Positions 21,287 to 33,888 are shown, counted from the first letter of the stretch. The stretch: DNA of 38,740 nt from Betaproteobacteria bacterium RIFCSPLOWO2_12_FULL_68_19 (GCA_001772055.1 MERP01000029.1:1-38740); one strand, 5' to 3'. Numbers and translations are program-made. The notes: a model not told the origin generated them from the sequence alone.

Positions 21287-22153
21287 CTATTTCCGCTCGT
21301 CGGGCAATCGCGGCAGCGAGCGCAGGTAGGCCACCACTGCGTCGAGATCGGCTGGCGCGAGCTGGCTGGTGGTGTTGCGGATCACCTCGCCCATCGTCTC
21401 TCCGGCCACGTCGCCGTCGGGCGTGAGGCCGTTCGCGAGAAAATCCTTCAGCTCGCCGTCGCTCCATTTCTTGAGCCGCGCTGGCGTCAGGTTCGGCACG
21501 CCGTCGTCATCGCCTTTCACGCCGGCGAGGAAACGGTCCTGCTTCGGCGCGCCGAGCCAGTTGCGCGGCGTGTGGCATTCGCCGCAATGGCCGAGCGCCT
21601 GCACCAGGTACGCGCCGCGGTTGAGCACCCCCGGGCGCTGCGGCTCCGCTACGAACGCACCCGGGGTGAAGAAAAGCCACTTCCAGATGCCGAGCAGAAG
21701 CCGCCAGCGATAAAGCCAGCGCAGCTCGTGCGGCCGGCTTTCGCGCGCGCTCGGCGGCAGCAAGCGCAGGTACGCCCAGAGATCGCGCAGGTCCGCATCG
21801 ACGATCCTGGTGAACGAAGGATAGGGAAATGCCGGGTAGTAGTGCGCGCCATCGGGGCGCCGGCCCTCGCGCAGCGCGCGCACGAAATTCGCCTCGGTCC
21901 ACCGGCCGATGCCTGCCTGCGGGTGCGGCGTGATGTTCGGACCGTAGAACACGCCGAACGGCGTCTCGAGTGCGCGGCCTCCTGCGTACGGAACTGCTCC
22001 CTGTCGCGCCTCGGTATGGCAGCCGAGGCATCCGCCGGCCTTCGAAAGGTATTCGCCGCGCTTCGGGTCGCCCTGGGCGGGCGCAAGGCCCGCCCAGAAC
22101 GTCAGCCCGAGAAGCAAGAGCCCCGCCACGGCGGGGCTTGTGCGCGGCGTCAA
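21287..22153 (-). CDS. Diheme cytochrome c family protein
   Basis: Signal peptide-like N-terminus; two CXXCH motifs (CLGCH, CGECH). Confidence 0.9.
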   Translation of the reverse strand: MTPRTSPAVAGLLLLGLTFWAGLAPAQGDPKRGEYLSKAGGCLGCHTEARQGAVPYAGGRALETPFGVFYGPNITPHPQAGIGRWTEANFVRALREGRRPDGAHYYPAFPYPSFTRIVDADLRDLWAYLRLLPPSARESRPHELRWLYRWRLLLGIWKWLFFTPGAFVAEPQRPGVLNRGAYLVQALGHCGECHTPRNWLGAPKQDRFLAGVKGDDDGVPNLTPARLKKWSDGELKDFLANGLTPDGDVAGETMGEVIRNTTSQLAPADLDAVVAYLRSLPRLPDERK

Positions 22154-22156
22154 GCG

Positions 22157-22612
22157 CTATTGCTTCTGCCGGAAGTTGTCGTGGCAGCCGCCGCAAGCCT
22201 TGCCCACGGCGCCGATCTGCGCTTTTACCGCGGCTTCGTCGCCGCCGCGGCCGAGCTGGTAGAGCTTCGCGGTCTCGTTCTCGAGGCGCGCGGCGGCCTC
22301 CTTGAACTTTGCGCTGTCGTTGTAGATCGCGGGCAACGCGCGCGACTTCTCGTTGCGCGTGCGGGGATCGAACCCGTCCCAGGCCATGCGGGTCAGGTTG
22401 TCGAGGAAGCCGGCGTTGCGCTGGACAACCTGCGCGTTGTACGGCAGCTTGCCCTGCGCCATCCCGGCGAGGGGTCCGAAATACTTTCCTTGCAGCGTCA
22501 TCACGGCCTGGCGCTGCTTGACCAGGACTTCGGGTTTCGCCTGCGCGAACGCGCCGGAGGCGACGCTTGCTCCGGCGACCAAGACGACTGCTGCCAACAG
22601 GCCTCTTCTCAT
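22157..22612 (-). CDS. Cytochrome c'/c-556 family protein
   Basis: Signal peptide; single C-terminal heme motif ACGGCHDNFRQKQ, typical of cytochrome c'. Confidence 0.9.
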   Translation of the reverse strand: MRRGLLAAVVLVAGASVASGAFAQAKPEVLVKQRQAVMTLQGKYFGPLAGMAQGKLPYNAQVVQRNAGFLDNLTRMAWDGFDPRTRNEKSRALPAIYNDSAKFKEAAARLENETAKLYQLGRGGDEAAVKAQIGAVGKACGGCHDNFRQKQ

Positions 22613-22698
22613 CCGTTTCTCCTCGAGTTTGGTCGGCAGCGGGTCCGCCGCCTCGAGAACTAACAGCCGCGGGCGCGGCTTTATTTCATTCCCGGAGC

Positions 22699-23319
22699 TC
22701 AGCGCAGCCCTGCGGCGTATTCGGCGACGGCCCGGATCTCGCCCTCGGTCATGCGCGCCGCGACGCCGCGCATCATGGCGTTGGGATCGTTCGCCCGCGC
22801 GCCCTCCTTGAAGGCCTTGAGCTGCGCGGCGATGTACTCGGCGAACTGGCCGGAGAGGCGCGGATACTGCGCCGGCATCCCCGCGCCGGCGGGCCCGTGG
22901 CAGCCGGCGCAGGCGGGCACGCCGCTCCCCGCCACGCCGCCGCGCCAGATCTTCTGGCCGAGCGAGGCGAGGTCCTTGTCCGCCGCGGCGGCGGGCTTGA
23001 GCTTCTGGGCGGAATAGTAGGCCGCAAGGCCCTTCAGGTCGGCCTCCGAGAGGCCCGCCACCATGCCGTTCATCACCGGGCTCGGACGCGCCGGCTTCTG
23101 GCCGGACCTGGCCTTGAAGTCGGAGAGTTGCTTATGCAGGTACTCCGGAATCTGGCCAGCGATCTTGGGGTTGGCCGCCGCAGCGCTGTTGCCGTCGGTA
23201 GCATGGCAGGCGGCACAGACCTGCGCGGCGATCTTCTGCGCGCCGGCGATGTCCTGGGCGAGCGCCTGCCCGGCCGACACGGCTGCGAATCCCGCGGCGA
23301 GCGCCAGTGCGCGCATCAT
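22699..23319 (-). CDS. Cytochrome c4-like diheme cytochrome c
   Basis: MMRALALAAGFAAVSAGQALAQ signal; two heme motifs (CAACHATDGN, CAGCHGPAGAGMPAQYPRLSGQFAEYIAAQLKAFKEGARANDPNAMM). Start reset from the listed ORF; preceded by GGGAG. Confidence 0.93.
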   Translation of the reverse strand: MMRALALAAGFAAVSAGQALAQDIAGAQKIAAQVCAACHATDGNSAAAANPKIAGQIPEYLHKQLSDFKARSGQKPARPSPVMNGMVAGLSEADLKGLAAYYSAQKLKPAAAADKDLASLGQKIWRGGVAGSGVPACAGCHGPAGAGMPAQYPRLSGQFAEYIAAQLKAFKEGARANDPNAMMRGVAARMTEGEIRAVAEYAAGLR

Positions 23320-23373
23320 CTCCCTGCCCCCTAATGCGAAAGCCGCGATTTTATTAGAATTTCCGCCCCCGTC

Positions 23374-23973
23374 ATGAGGCTTCTTTCGCAAGCTGCCTTC
23401 CGCGCCTCCGCCGCGCGAGCGGCCGATCTGCTGCCCGAAGGCCCGCCCGAGATCGCGTTCGCGGGCCGCTCGAACGTCGGCAAGTCGAGCGCCATCAATG
23501 CGCTCGCCGGCCGCAAGCGCCTGGCGCGCACCAGCAAGACGCCCGGGCGGACGCAGACCATCAATTTCTACGACCTGGGCGAGCATGCCCGGCTGGTCGA
23601 CCTGCCGGGATACGGCTACGCGCGCGTGTCGCAGAGCCTGCGTGCCCAATGGGCCGAGCTGGTCGGGGCTTACTTGCGCTCGCGCAGCGCGCTCGCGGGC
23701 GTGGTGGTGGTCATGGACGCGCGCCATCCGCTCACGCCGCTCGACGTGCAGCTGCTCGACTGGCTCGGCGGCATCCGCACGCTCCTGCTGCTGTCGAAGG
23801 CCGACAAGCTTTCGCGCGCCGAACAGGCAGCGACCCTGAAAAGAGTAGGCACTTTGGTGCAGCCCGAGGCGCGGCTGTTCTCGAGCGTAACGCGGCAGGG
23901 CGTCGACGAATGTCGCGACCTGCTCGAGCGCTGGCTCGCCGAGCAGGCCGCAGGAATAAAAGGCCCCCGGTAA
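23374..23973 (+). CDS. engB: Ribosome biogenesis GTP-binding protein EngB/YsxC/YihA
   Basis: EIAFAGRSNVGKSSAINALAGRKRLARTSKTPGRTQTINFYDLGEHARLVDLPGYGYARVSQSLRAQW, LLLSKADKLSR. Confidence 0.96.
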   Translation: MRLLSQAAFRASAARAADLLPEGPPEIAFAGRSNVGKSSAINALAGRKRLARTSKTPGRTQTINFYDLGEHARLVDLPGYGYARVSQSLRAQWAELVGAYLRSRSALAGVVVVMDARHPLTPLDVQLLDWLGGIRTLLLLSKADKLSRAEQAATLKRVGTLVQPEARLFSSVTRQGVDECRDLLERWLAEQAAGIKGPR

Positions 23974-23993
23974 AGGGGATATAAACCGGGGGC
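23963..23993 (-). terminator. Second (downstream) minus-strand terminator, overlapping the engB stop codon
   Basis: Minus strand GCCCCCGGT-N13-ACCGGGGGC followed by CTTTTATT; 9-bp perfect stem. Confidence 0.6.
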
Positions 23994-23994
23994 G

Positions 23995-24022
23995 AAAAAG
24001 CCTTAATCTTTGGAATTAAGGC
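23995..24022 (-). terminator. Intrinsic terminator of the candidate sRNA
   Basis: Minus strand GCCTTAAT-TCCAAAG-ATTAAGGC-TTTTTCG; 8-bp perfect stem, 7-nt loop, U5 tail. Confidence 0.8.
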
Positions 24023-24064
24023 ACCCGCTCAGGGAGGAGAAGCGGGAGACGATGAACATCGTCT
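23995..24064 (-). ncRNA. Candidate anti-Shine-Dalgarno small RNA (3 hairpins, ~70 nt)
   Basis: Minus strand AGACGATGTTCATCGTCT-CCCGCT[TCTCCTCCCTG]AGCGGG-T-GCCTTAAT[TCCAAAG]ATTAAGGC-TTTTT; perfect palindrome arms, intrinsic terminator, and a sigmaE-like promoter just upstream. Confidence 0.65.
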
Positions 24065-24069
24065 AAAGG

Positions 24070-26898
<2,829 letters not shown>

Positions 26899-26902
<4 letters not shown>

Positions 26903-27222
26903 TTCGTCGCGGCGGTTTCCGACGCAACCCAGTCCAGGTACGCGGGCAATCCCCGCTCGATTGGGACCGCGATGATCTCGGGGAGTTCGTAGGGATGGCC
27001 CTCGCGCAGCGCCTGCTCGAGCTCGGCGTAGCGCCCGGCCGTGGTCTTGATCAGCATCGGGTGCTCCTCGTCGTGCTGCACGGCGCCCTTCCAGCGGTAG
27101 ACCGAGCGGCACGGCGCGAGGATGTTGACGCAGGCCGCCAGGCCGCGCTCGAGCAGCAGCTCGGCGAGGCGCTCGGCGCTTGCGCGGTCGGGGAGGTTAG
27201 TGAACACCAGCAGCTTCTGCAT
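26899..27222 (-). CDS. cutA: Divalent-cation tolerance protein CutA
   Basis: ACVNILAPCRSVYRWKGAVQHDEEHPMLIKTTAGRYAELEQALREGHPYELPEIIAVPIERGLPAYLDWV. Confidence 0.96.
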
Positions 27223-28022
27223 GGCGCAATCCCTCGTGGACGCTCGGGTAGAGCAGGCGCAGCCCGAGCACCTGCTTGAGCTTTCGGTTGTCGAGCCGCC
27301 GCGATTCCATCATGAACGAGCTCGGCTCCGGCATCTGCGCGCGCGCGAGCCGCGGCGGCCGCGCGAGCCCGCAGCGCTCGGCGACCAGGTCCATCCAGTC
27401 GCCCATGCGCAGCTCGCTGTCGTCGCACGCGTTGTAGATGCCGGCCGGCGCGTCGTCCTCGAGCGAGCGCACCAGCGCGGCCGCCAGATCATCGGCATGG
27501 ATGTGGCTGGTATACACGTCGTCCTCTGCGCGCAGCACCGGGGCCCGGGCGCGCAGGCGCGCCAGGGGCAGGCGCTCGGCGGCGTAGATGCCCGGCGCGC
27601 GCAGCACCACCAGCGCGGCGCCGCGCGCACTGCACCATAGTGCAAGCTGCCGCTCCGCATCGAGCCTGCGCTTGGCTCGTTCGGTCTGCGGCGCGGGCGG
27701 CCGCGACTCGTCGACCCGCTCGCCGGCGCAGTCGCCGTACACGCCGCTCGTGCTGACGTAGACCACGCGTGCCGGTAAAATGCGGCGCTTTTCGAGCGCC
27801 ACAAGCAGATGCGCGGTGCGCGGTGCGCGGGTCGCCCTCGCCGCTCGCCGGCGGAGGGGCGCAGTGCAGCAGCGCCTCGGCGCTCTCCAGTGCCAGGGTT
27901 TCGGGCCGGTCGAGGTCGAGGCCGAACCGCCTCCCGAGAGCCTGGACGGCGAATCGGCGCTCGAGCCGCGGAGCCGCACGGCGCGCGATGTCGCCGAAGC
28001 CGGCGATGAGCAGGCGTTTCAC
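27197..28022 (-). pseudogene. NAD(P)-dependent epimerase/dehydratase, frameshifted within a 7-bp tandem repeat (pseudogene, phase-variable gene or assembly error)
   Basis: N-terminal VKRLLIAGFGDIARRAAPRLERRFAVQALGRRFG...LLHCAPPPASGEGDPRTAH lies in one frame; LLVALEKRRILPARVVYVSTSGVYGDCAGERVDE...YTSHIHADDLAAALVRSLED lies in another. Removing one 7-bp unit restores a 273-codon reading frame including stop. Confidence 0.85.
27809..27829 (+). repeat. 3x7-bp tandem repeat (ATGCGCG GTGCGCG GTGCGCG)
   Basis: Read directly; on the minus strand CGCGCAC CGCGCAC CGCGCAT, located exactly at the epimerase frame switch. Confidence 0.9.
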
Positions 28023-28040
28023 CGCACCTATTCTAGCGAG

Positions 28041-29059
28041 ATGCCCACAGTCACCCTTCAGCCGAGCGGTCAGCAGTTCCAGGTCGAGGACGGCGAGTCG
28101 ATCCTCGCCGCTGCCCTGCGCCAGAATCTCATCCTGCCCTACGGCTGCCGCAACGGCGCCTGCGGCAGCTGCAAGGGCAAGCTGCTCGAGGGCCGCGTCG
28201 ACTATGGCGTGTACCAGAGGAAGGCGCTCTCCGACGAGGAAAAGGCGCAGGGCAAGGCGCTGTTCTGCCAGGCGAGGCCGCTCGACGACGTGGTAATCGA
28301 GGCGCGCGCGGTGAGCGCGGCCGGGGGCATCGTAGTGAAGACGCTGCCGTGCCGGGTGCAGAAGATGGAGCGCCTGGCCGACGACGTGATGGTGCTCCAT
28401 CTCAAGCTCCCGGCGAACGAGCGGCTCAAGTTCCTTGCCGGCCAGTTCATCGAGTTCCGGCTGAAGGACGGAACGCGTCGCAGCTTCTCCATTGCCGCCC
28501 CGCCCCACGACGCCGAGCTCATCGAGCTGCACGTGCGCCATGTCGCCGGCGGGCAGTTCACCGATCACGTCTTCGGACGCATGAAAGAGCGCGACATCCT
28601 GCGCTTCGAGGGGCCGCTCGGCGTGTTCTTCCTGCGCGAGGAATCGGCAAGGCCGATCGTGCTGGTAGCCTCGGGCACCGGCTTCGCGCCGATCAAGGCA
28701 CTGATCGAGGACGCGCTGCATCGCGGCATCGCGCGGCCGATGACGCTCTACTGGGGCGGGCGGCGGCCGAAGGACTTGTACATGAACGAGCTCGCGCTCA
28801 AGTGGGCGGCCGAGCGTCCGCCGCAGCTCCGCTACGTGCCGGTGATCTCCGACGCCCTGCCCGAAGACGCCTGGGCCGGGCGCACGGGCTTCGTGCACCG
28901 CGCCGTGATGCAGGACTTCCCCGACCTCTCGGGCCATCAGGTCTACGCCTGCGGCGTGCCGATCATGGTCGACTCGGCCAGGAAGGACTTCACCACCGTG
29001 TGCGGGCTGCCGGAGGAGGAGTTCTTCGCCGACAGCTTCACCACCCAGGCCGACCTCGC

Positions 29060-29084
<25 letters not shown>
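28041..29084 (+). CDS. FAD/2Fe-2S oxidoreductase (CDP-6-deoxy-delta-3,4-glucoseen reductase-like)
   Basis: MPTVTLQPSGQQFQVEDGESILAAALRQNLILPYGCRNGACGSCKGKLLEG (2Fe-2S ferredoxin), FLAGQFIEFRLKDGTRRSFSIA, VLVASGTGFAPIKALIEDAL. Start reset from the listed ORF. Confidence 0.93.
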
Positions 29085-29750
<666 letters not shown>

Positions 29751-29758
<8 letters not shown>

Positions 29759-30515
29759 GCGCGACGCCGAGGTAGGCCTCGATGACCCTGGGATCCTGCT
29801 GCACCTCGGCGGGAGACCCCTCCGCGATCTTCTCGCCGTAATCGAGCACCATCACCCGGTCGCACACGTTCATCACCAGCCGCACGTCGTGCTCGATGAG
29901 CAGCACGGTCATGCCGCCGTCGCGGATGGCACGGATCAGCCTGCCGAGGGCCTGGCGCTCGGTCGGATTCATGCCGGCGGCGGGCTCGTCGAGCGCAAGC
30001 AGCTGCGGGTCCGTGGCGAGCGCGCGCGCGATCTCCAGGCGGCGCTGGTCGCCGTAGGGCAGGCTGCCGGCAGGATCGTTCGCGCGCGCGCGGATGCCGA
30101 CGTAGTCGAGCAGCTCCAGGGCGCGGCGCTCGATGTCCCGCTCCTCGGCGATGGTCCTCCTGCTCCTCAGGATCGCCCCCAGCACCCCGGTGCGCGTGCG
30201 CGCATGCCTGCCGATCATCACGTTCTCGAGCGACGACAGGTTGGCGAACAGGCGGATGTTCTGGAAGGTGCGCGCGATGCCCGCCCTCGCGACCTGGTCG
30301 GGCTTGAGACCGGTGATGGGGCGCCCGAGGAAGGCGAAGGAACCCTGCTCGGGCGGGTAGATGCCGGTGAGCACGTTGAAGAGCGTCGTCTTGCCCGCGC
30401 CGTTCGGGCCGATCAGGCCGTAGATCTCGCCCGGCGCAATCGCGAACGAGACCTGGTCGAGCGCCTGCACCCCGCCGAAGCGCTTGGCGATCCGCTCGAC
30501 GACGAGCAGCGTCAC
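29751..30515 (-). CDS. livG: Branched-chain amino acid ABC transporter ATP-binding protein LivG
   Basis: GTG start overlapping the livM stop: VTLLVVERIAKRFGGVQALDQVSFAIAPGEIYGLIGPNGAGKTTLFNVLTGIYPP...GDQRRLEIARALATDPQLLALDEPAAGMNPTE. The listed 616-aa ORF is over-extended through livM in the wrong frame. Confidence 0.96.
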
Positions 30516-31588
30516 GCGGCGCGCTCGGCGAGCTCGCGCTTCCTGACCGCGGAGGGCAGGAGGCCGGCAGGACGGAACAGCATGATCAGCACCAGCGCCA
30601 GGCCGAACAGCAGCATGCGGATCACCTCCGGCTCGACCAGCATGCGGCCGAACAGCGCCTGCTGCAGCGGCTCGACCGTCCAGCGCAGGATCTCGGGCAC
30701 GAACGAGAGCAGCAGCGCGCCGAGGATCACGCCCCAGATGTTGCCCATGCCGCCGAGCACCACCATCGATACCACCATGATCGATTCGACCAGCACGAAG
30801 CTCTCGGGCGAGATGAAGCCCTGAATGGCGGAGAACATGCCGCCCGCAACGCCGCCGAAGCTTGCCCCCATGGCGAAGGCGAGCAGCTTCAGGTTGCGCG
30901 TGTCGATGCCCATGGCGCGCGCCGCGATCTCGTCCTCGCGGATCGCTTCCCAGGCGCGCCCGACGCGCGAGTTCTGCAGCCGCAGGTTGACCACGATGAT
31001 GCCTAGCGCGACCGCGAGCAGCAGGTAGTAGTACCTGATCGGTCCGCTGACCTCCAAACCAAAAAGGCTCCCGTAGTGCCCGAAGTCGAAGCCGTCGAGC
31101 TTGAAAGAGTCGATGCGCGTGATGCCCTGCGGCCCGTTGGTGATGTTCACCGGCCGCGACAGGTTGTTGAGGAAGATGCGCACGATCTCGCCGAATCCGA
31201 GCGTGACGATGGCGAGGTAGTCGCCGCGCAGCTTGAGCGTCGGCGCCCCGAGCAGCACCCCGAACAGCGCCGCGACCGCCGCGCCGATGGGCAGGATCAC
31301 CCAGAACGGCAGGTGCAGGTCGAATTGCGGGCTCGCGAGCAGCGCGTAGGTGTAGGCGCCCACGGCGTAGAACGCTATGTACCCCAGGTCGAGCAGCCCC
31401 GCGAAGCCGACCACGATGTTCAGTCCCAGGGCGAGCAGGACGTACAGGATCGCGTAATTCGTGATGCGCACCCAGGTGGTGCCGACCTGCGCCAGCGCGA
31501 AGGGCAGCACGGCGAGCGAAACGGCGATGAGCGCGAATCCGACCCACACCAGCCAGGGATATCTGCGCGTGTCGAAAAAGCTCTGCAT
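30512..31588 (-). CDS. livM: Branched-chain amino acid ABC transporter permease LivM
   Basis: Multi-TM; NYAILYVLLALGLNIVVGFAGLLDLGYIAFYAVGAYTYALL. Confidence 0.95.
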   Translation of the reverse strand: MQSFFDTRRYPWLVWVGFALIAVSLAVLPFALAQVGTTWVRITNYAILYVLLALGLNIVVGFAGLLDLGYIAFYAVGAYTYALLASPQFDLHLPFWVILPIGAAVAALFGVLLGAPTLKLRGDYLAIVTLGFGEIVRIFLNNLSRPVNITNGPQGITRIDSFKLDGFDFGHYGSLFGLEVSGPIRYYYLLLAVALGIIVVNLRLQNSRVGRAWEAIREDEIAARAMGIDTRNLKLLAFAMGASFGGVAGGMFSAIQGFISPESFVLVESIMVVSMVVLGGMGNIWGVILGALLLSFVPEILRWTVEPLQQALFGRMLVEPEVIRMLLFGLALVLIMLFRPAGLLPSAVRKRELAERAA

Positions 31589-32571
31589 CAGGCGCGCTCA
31601 CCGACGCGTTCGCCGAGCAGACCCGAAGGCCGGATCACCAGCACCAGGATCAGCACCACGAAGGCAAACACGTCCTGATAGTTCGAGCCGAAGAGAATGA
31701 AGTGGCCGCCGCCCGCGCAGGCGTCGATGAGGCCCGAGAGCCACCCGTACTGGCAAAGATCGGTGAGGTCGCCGATGTAGCCTGCGCCGAGCGCCTCCAC
31801 CAGGCCGAGCAGCACCCCGCCCAGCATTGCGCCGGGGATGTTGCCGATGCCGCCGAGCACCGCGGCCGAGAACGCCTTCAGGCCGAGGACGGAGCCCATG
31901 GTGTACTGCGCGATGCCGTAGTACGTGCCGAACAGCACGCCCGCCACCGCACCCAGGGCCGCGCCGATGACGAAAGTGGCGGCGATGACGCGGTTCACGT
32001 CGATGCCCATCAGGCCGGCGACCTGCGGGTTCTGCGCCGTGGCGCGCATCGCGGTGCCGAGCGGCGTGCGATACACGAGCAGCGCAAGGGCTCCCATCAG
32101 CAGGACGCAGATGCCGAGGATCGCGATCTGCACCGTGGTGATCGCCGCACCGGCGATGAAGTAGGTGCGCGATTCGATGATCTGCGGGAACGCCATGATG
32201 TTGCGGCTCCAGATCATGAGCGCGAGGTGCTGCAGGATGATCGAGACGCCGATCGCCGTGATCAGCGGCGCAAGGCGGGGCGCGCCGCGCAGCGGTCGAT
32301 AGGCGAGCCGCTCCATCGAGTAGCCGACCAGCATGCACACCGGCACCGCGCAGCCGGTGCCGATCAGCACCACCGCGAGCGGCGGCAGGCCCGAAGGCGC
32401 GAGCGCGTTGATCACCGTGAAGGCCACCATCGCGCCGATCATCACCACCTCGCCGTGCGCGAAGTTGATGAGCTGGATGATGCCGTACACCATGGTATAG
32501 CCCAGCGCCACCACGGCGTAGACGCTGCCCGCGGTGAGGCCGTTGATGAGCTGCTGCAGAAACGTATCCAC
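31588..32571 (-). CDS. livH: Branched-chain amino acid ABC transporter permease LivH
   Basis: FLQQLINGLTAGSVYAVVALGYTMVYGIIQLINFAHGEVVMIGAMVAFT. Confidence 0.96.
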   Translation of the reverse strand: MDTFLQQLINGLTAGSVYAVVALGYTMVYGIIQLINFAHGEVVMIGAMVAFTVINALAPSGLPPLAVVLIGTGCAVPVCMLVGYSMERLAYRPLRGAPRLAPLITAIGVSIILQHLALMIWSRNIMAFPQIIESRTYFIAGAAITTVQIAILGICVLLMGALALLVYRTPLGTAMRATAQNPQVAGLMGIDVNRVIAATFVIGAALGAVAGVLFGTYYGIAQYTMGSVLGLKAFSAAVLGGIGNIPGAMLGGVLLGLVEALGAGYIGDLTDLCQYGWLSGLIDACAGGGHFILFGSNYQDVFAFVVLILVLVIRPSGLLGERVGERA

Positions 32572-32590
32572 GGCCGGCTAGCCTAAACCA

Positions 32591-32623
32591 AAAACAAAAA
32601 CGGCACCCCTCGGGTGCCGTTTT
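32591..32623 (-). terminator. Intrinsic terminator between livK and livH
   Basis: Minus strand AAAACGGCACCC-GAG-GGGTGCCGTTTTTGTTTTTGG; 12-bp perfect stem, U-rich tail. Confidence 0.9.
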
Positions 32624-32640
32624 CGTCGCGGCGCGAGGCG

Positions 32641-33846
32641 CTACTTGCCGCCCATGCTCTTCACGAACTCCTCGTAGGGCACCGTCTTGCCGCTCTTCAC
32701 CACCGCGATCGGCTCGATCTTGCCCCCCTTCATGGTGAAGATGGTGATCTCGGCGTCCTTGCGGTCGCCCTTGTCGTCGAAAGCGATCGGCCCGGTGGCG
32801 CCGGTAAAGCCGCTGATCTTCTGCAGCTCCGGCAGGTACTTCTGCGGCTCGGCCGAGTCGGCCTTCTTCATCGCCTCGATCAGCAGGTTGGCCGCGTCAT
32901 AGGTAAACGGCGCATAGAGGATCGGGTCGGTGTTGAACTTCTTCTTGTAGGCCTCGAGGAACTTCTTGGAAGCCGCCTGCGGCGGGATGCCGGCCTGCGA
33001 GCACAGCAGCCCTTCGGCCGCCTTGCCCGCGAGCTCGGTCATCTTGTCGGTGCAGGCGCCGTCGCCGAAGGAGAACACCGCCTTCATGCCGAGCTCGCGC
33101 CCCTGCTTGAGCAGCGGCCCGCCGGTCGCGTCCATGCCGCCGAAGAAGACCGCGTCTGGGCTGCGTCCGCGCAGCTTGGTGAGCACCGCCTTCCAGTCGG
33201 TCGTCTTGTCGGTGCCTTTCTCGCGCGGCAGCACCTTGATGTTGGCCGCCTTGAGCGTTTTCTCCACCTCGTTGGCGATGCCTTCGCCGTAGGCCGTGGC
33301 GTCGTCGATCACCGCCACCAGCTTCGGCTTCTTCGCGGCTGCCAGGTAGCTCGCGATCGCGGGCCCCTGCTGGTCGTCGCGCCCGACCACGCGGAACACG
33401 TTCTTGAACCCCTGCTCGGTGAGCTTGGGATTGGTGGCCGAGCCGCTGACCATCGGGATGCCGGCCTGGTTGTAGATCGCCGAGGCCGGGATGGTGACGC
33501 CCGAGTTGAGGTGGCCGACGACCCCGCTCACCTTGTCATCGACCAGCTTCTGCGCCACGGTGGTGCCGGTCTTCGGATCGGCTTGATCGTCGACGCCGAT
33601 GAACACGAACTTCGCCGCCTGCCCGCCGATCTTGATTCCCGCCTCGTTCGCCTCGTCGATGGCAAGCTTCGCGCCGTTCTCGTTGTCCTTGCCGAGGTGC
33701 GCGATCGCGCCGGTGGTCGGACCCGCGTGGCCGATGCGGATCTCGATGCCCGAGGCCTGGGGCGCCGCAGGCTTCTGCTGCTCGCCGCAGCCGGCAAGCG
33801 CCAGCGCGCCGGCGATCAGGGTGATGCCTACCGTGGTCTTGTTCAT
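32641..33846 (-). CDS. livK: Branched-chain amino acid ABC transporter substrate-binding protein
   Basis: Lipobox ALAGCGEQ; IRIGHAGPTTGAIAHLGKDNENGAKLAIDEANEAG; KNVFRVVGRDDQQGPAIASYL. Confidence 0.95.
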   Translation of the reverse strand: MNKTTVGITLIAGALALAGCGEQQKPAAPQASGIEIRIGHAGPTTGAIAHLGKDNENGAKLAIDEANEAGIKIGGQAAKFVFIGVDDQADPKTGTTVAQKLVDDKVSGVVGHLNSGVTIPASAIYNQAGIPMVSGSATNPKLTEQGFKNVFRVVGRDDQQGPAIASYLAAAKKPKLVAVIDDATAYGEGIANEVEKTLKAANIKVLPREKGTDKTTDWKAVLTKLRGRSPDAVFFGGMDATGGPLLKQGRELGMKAVFSFGDGACTDKMTELAGKAAEGLLCSQAGIPPQAASKKFLEAYKKKFNTDPILYAPFTYDAANLLIEAMKKADSAEPQKYLPELQKISGFTGATGPIAFDDKGDRKDAEITIFTMKGGKIEPIAVVKSGKTVPYEEFVKSMGGK

Positions 33847-33888
33847 GGGGTCTCCCGGGGTTCCTTGTGGGGGCGATATCTTACGCGT

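Noticed and set aside
22355-22385. tRNA T-loop-like GGGTTCGATCCCC on the minus strand
   Set aside because: Lies within the cytochrome c' coding frame (WDGFDPRTRNE), with no cloverleaf or acceptor stem around it.
22665-22690. AGCCGC-GGGC-GCGGCT hairpin followed by TTATTTCATT on the plus strand
   Set aside because: Terminator polarity is plus, but the flanking genes on both sides are minus; on the minus strand no U-run follows, so function is unclear.
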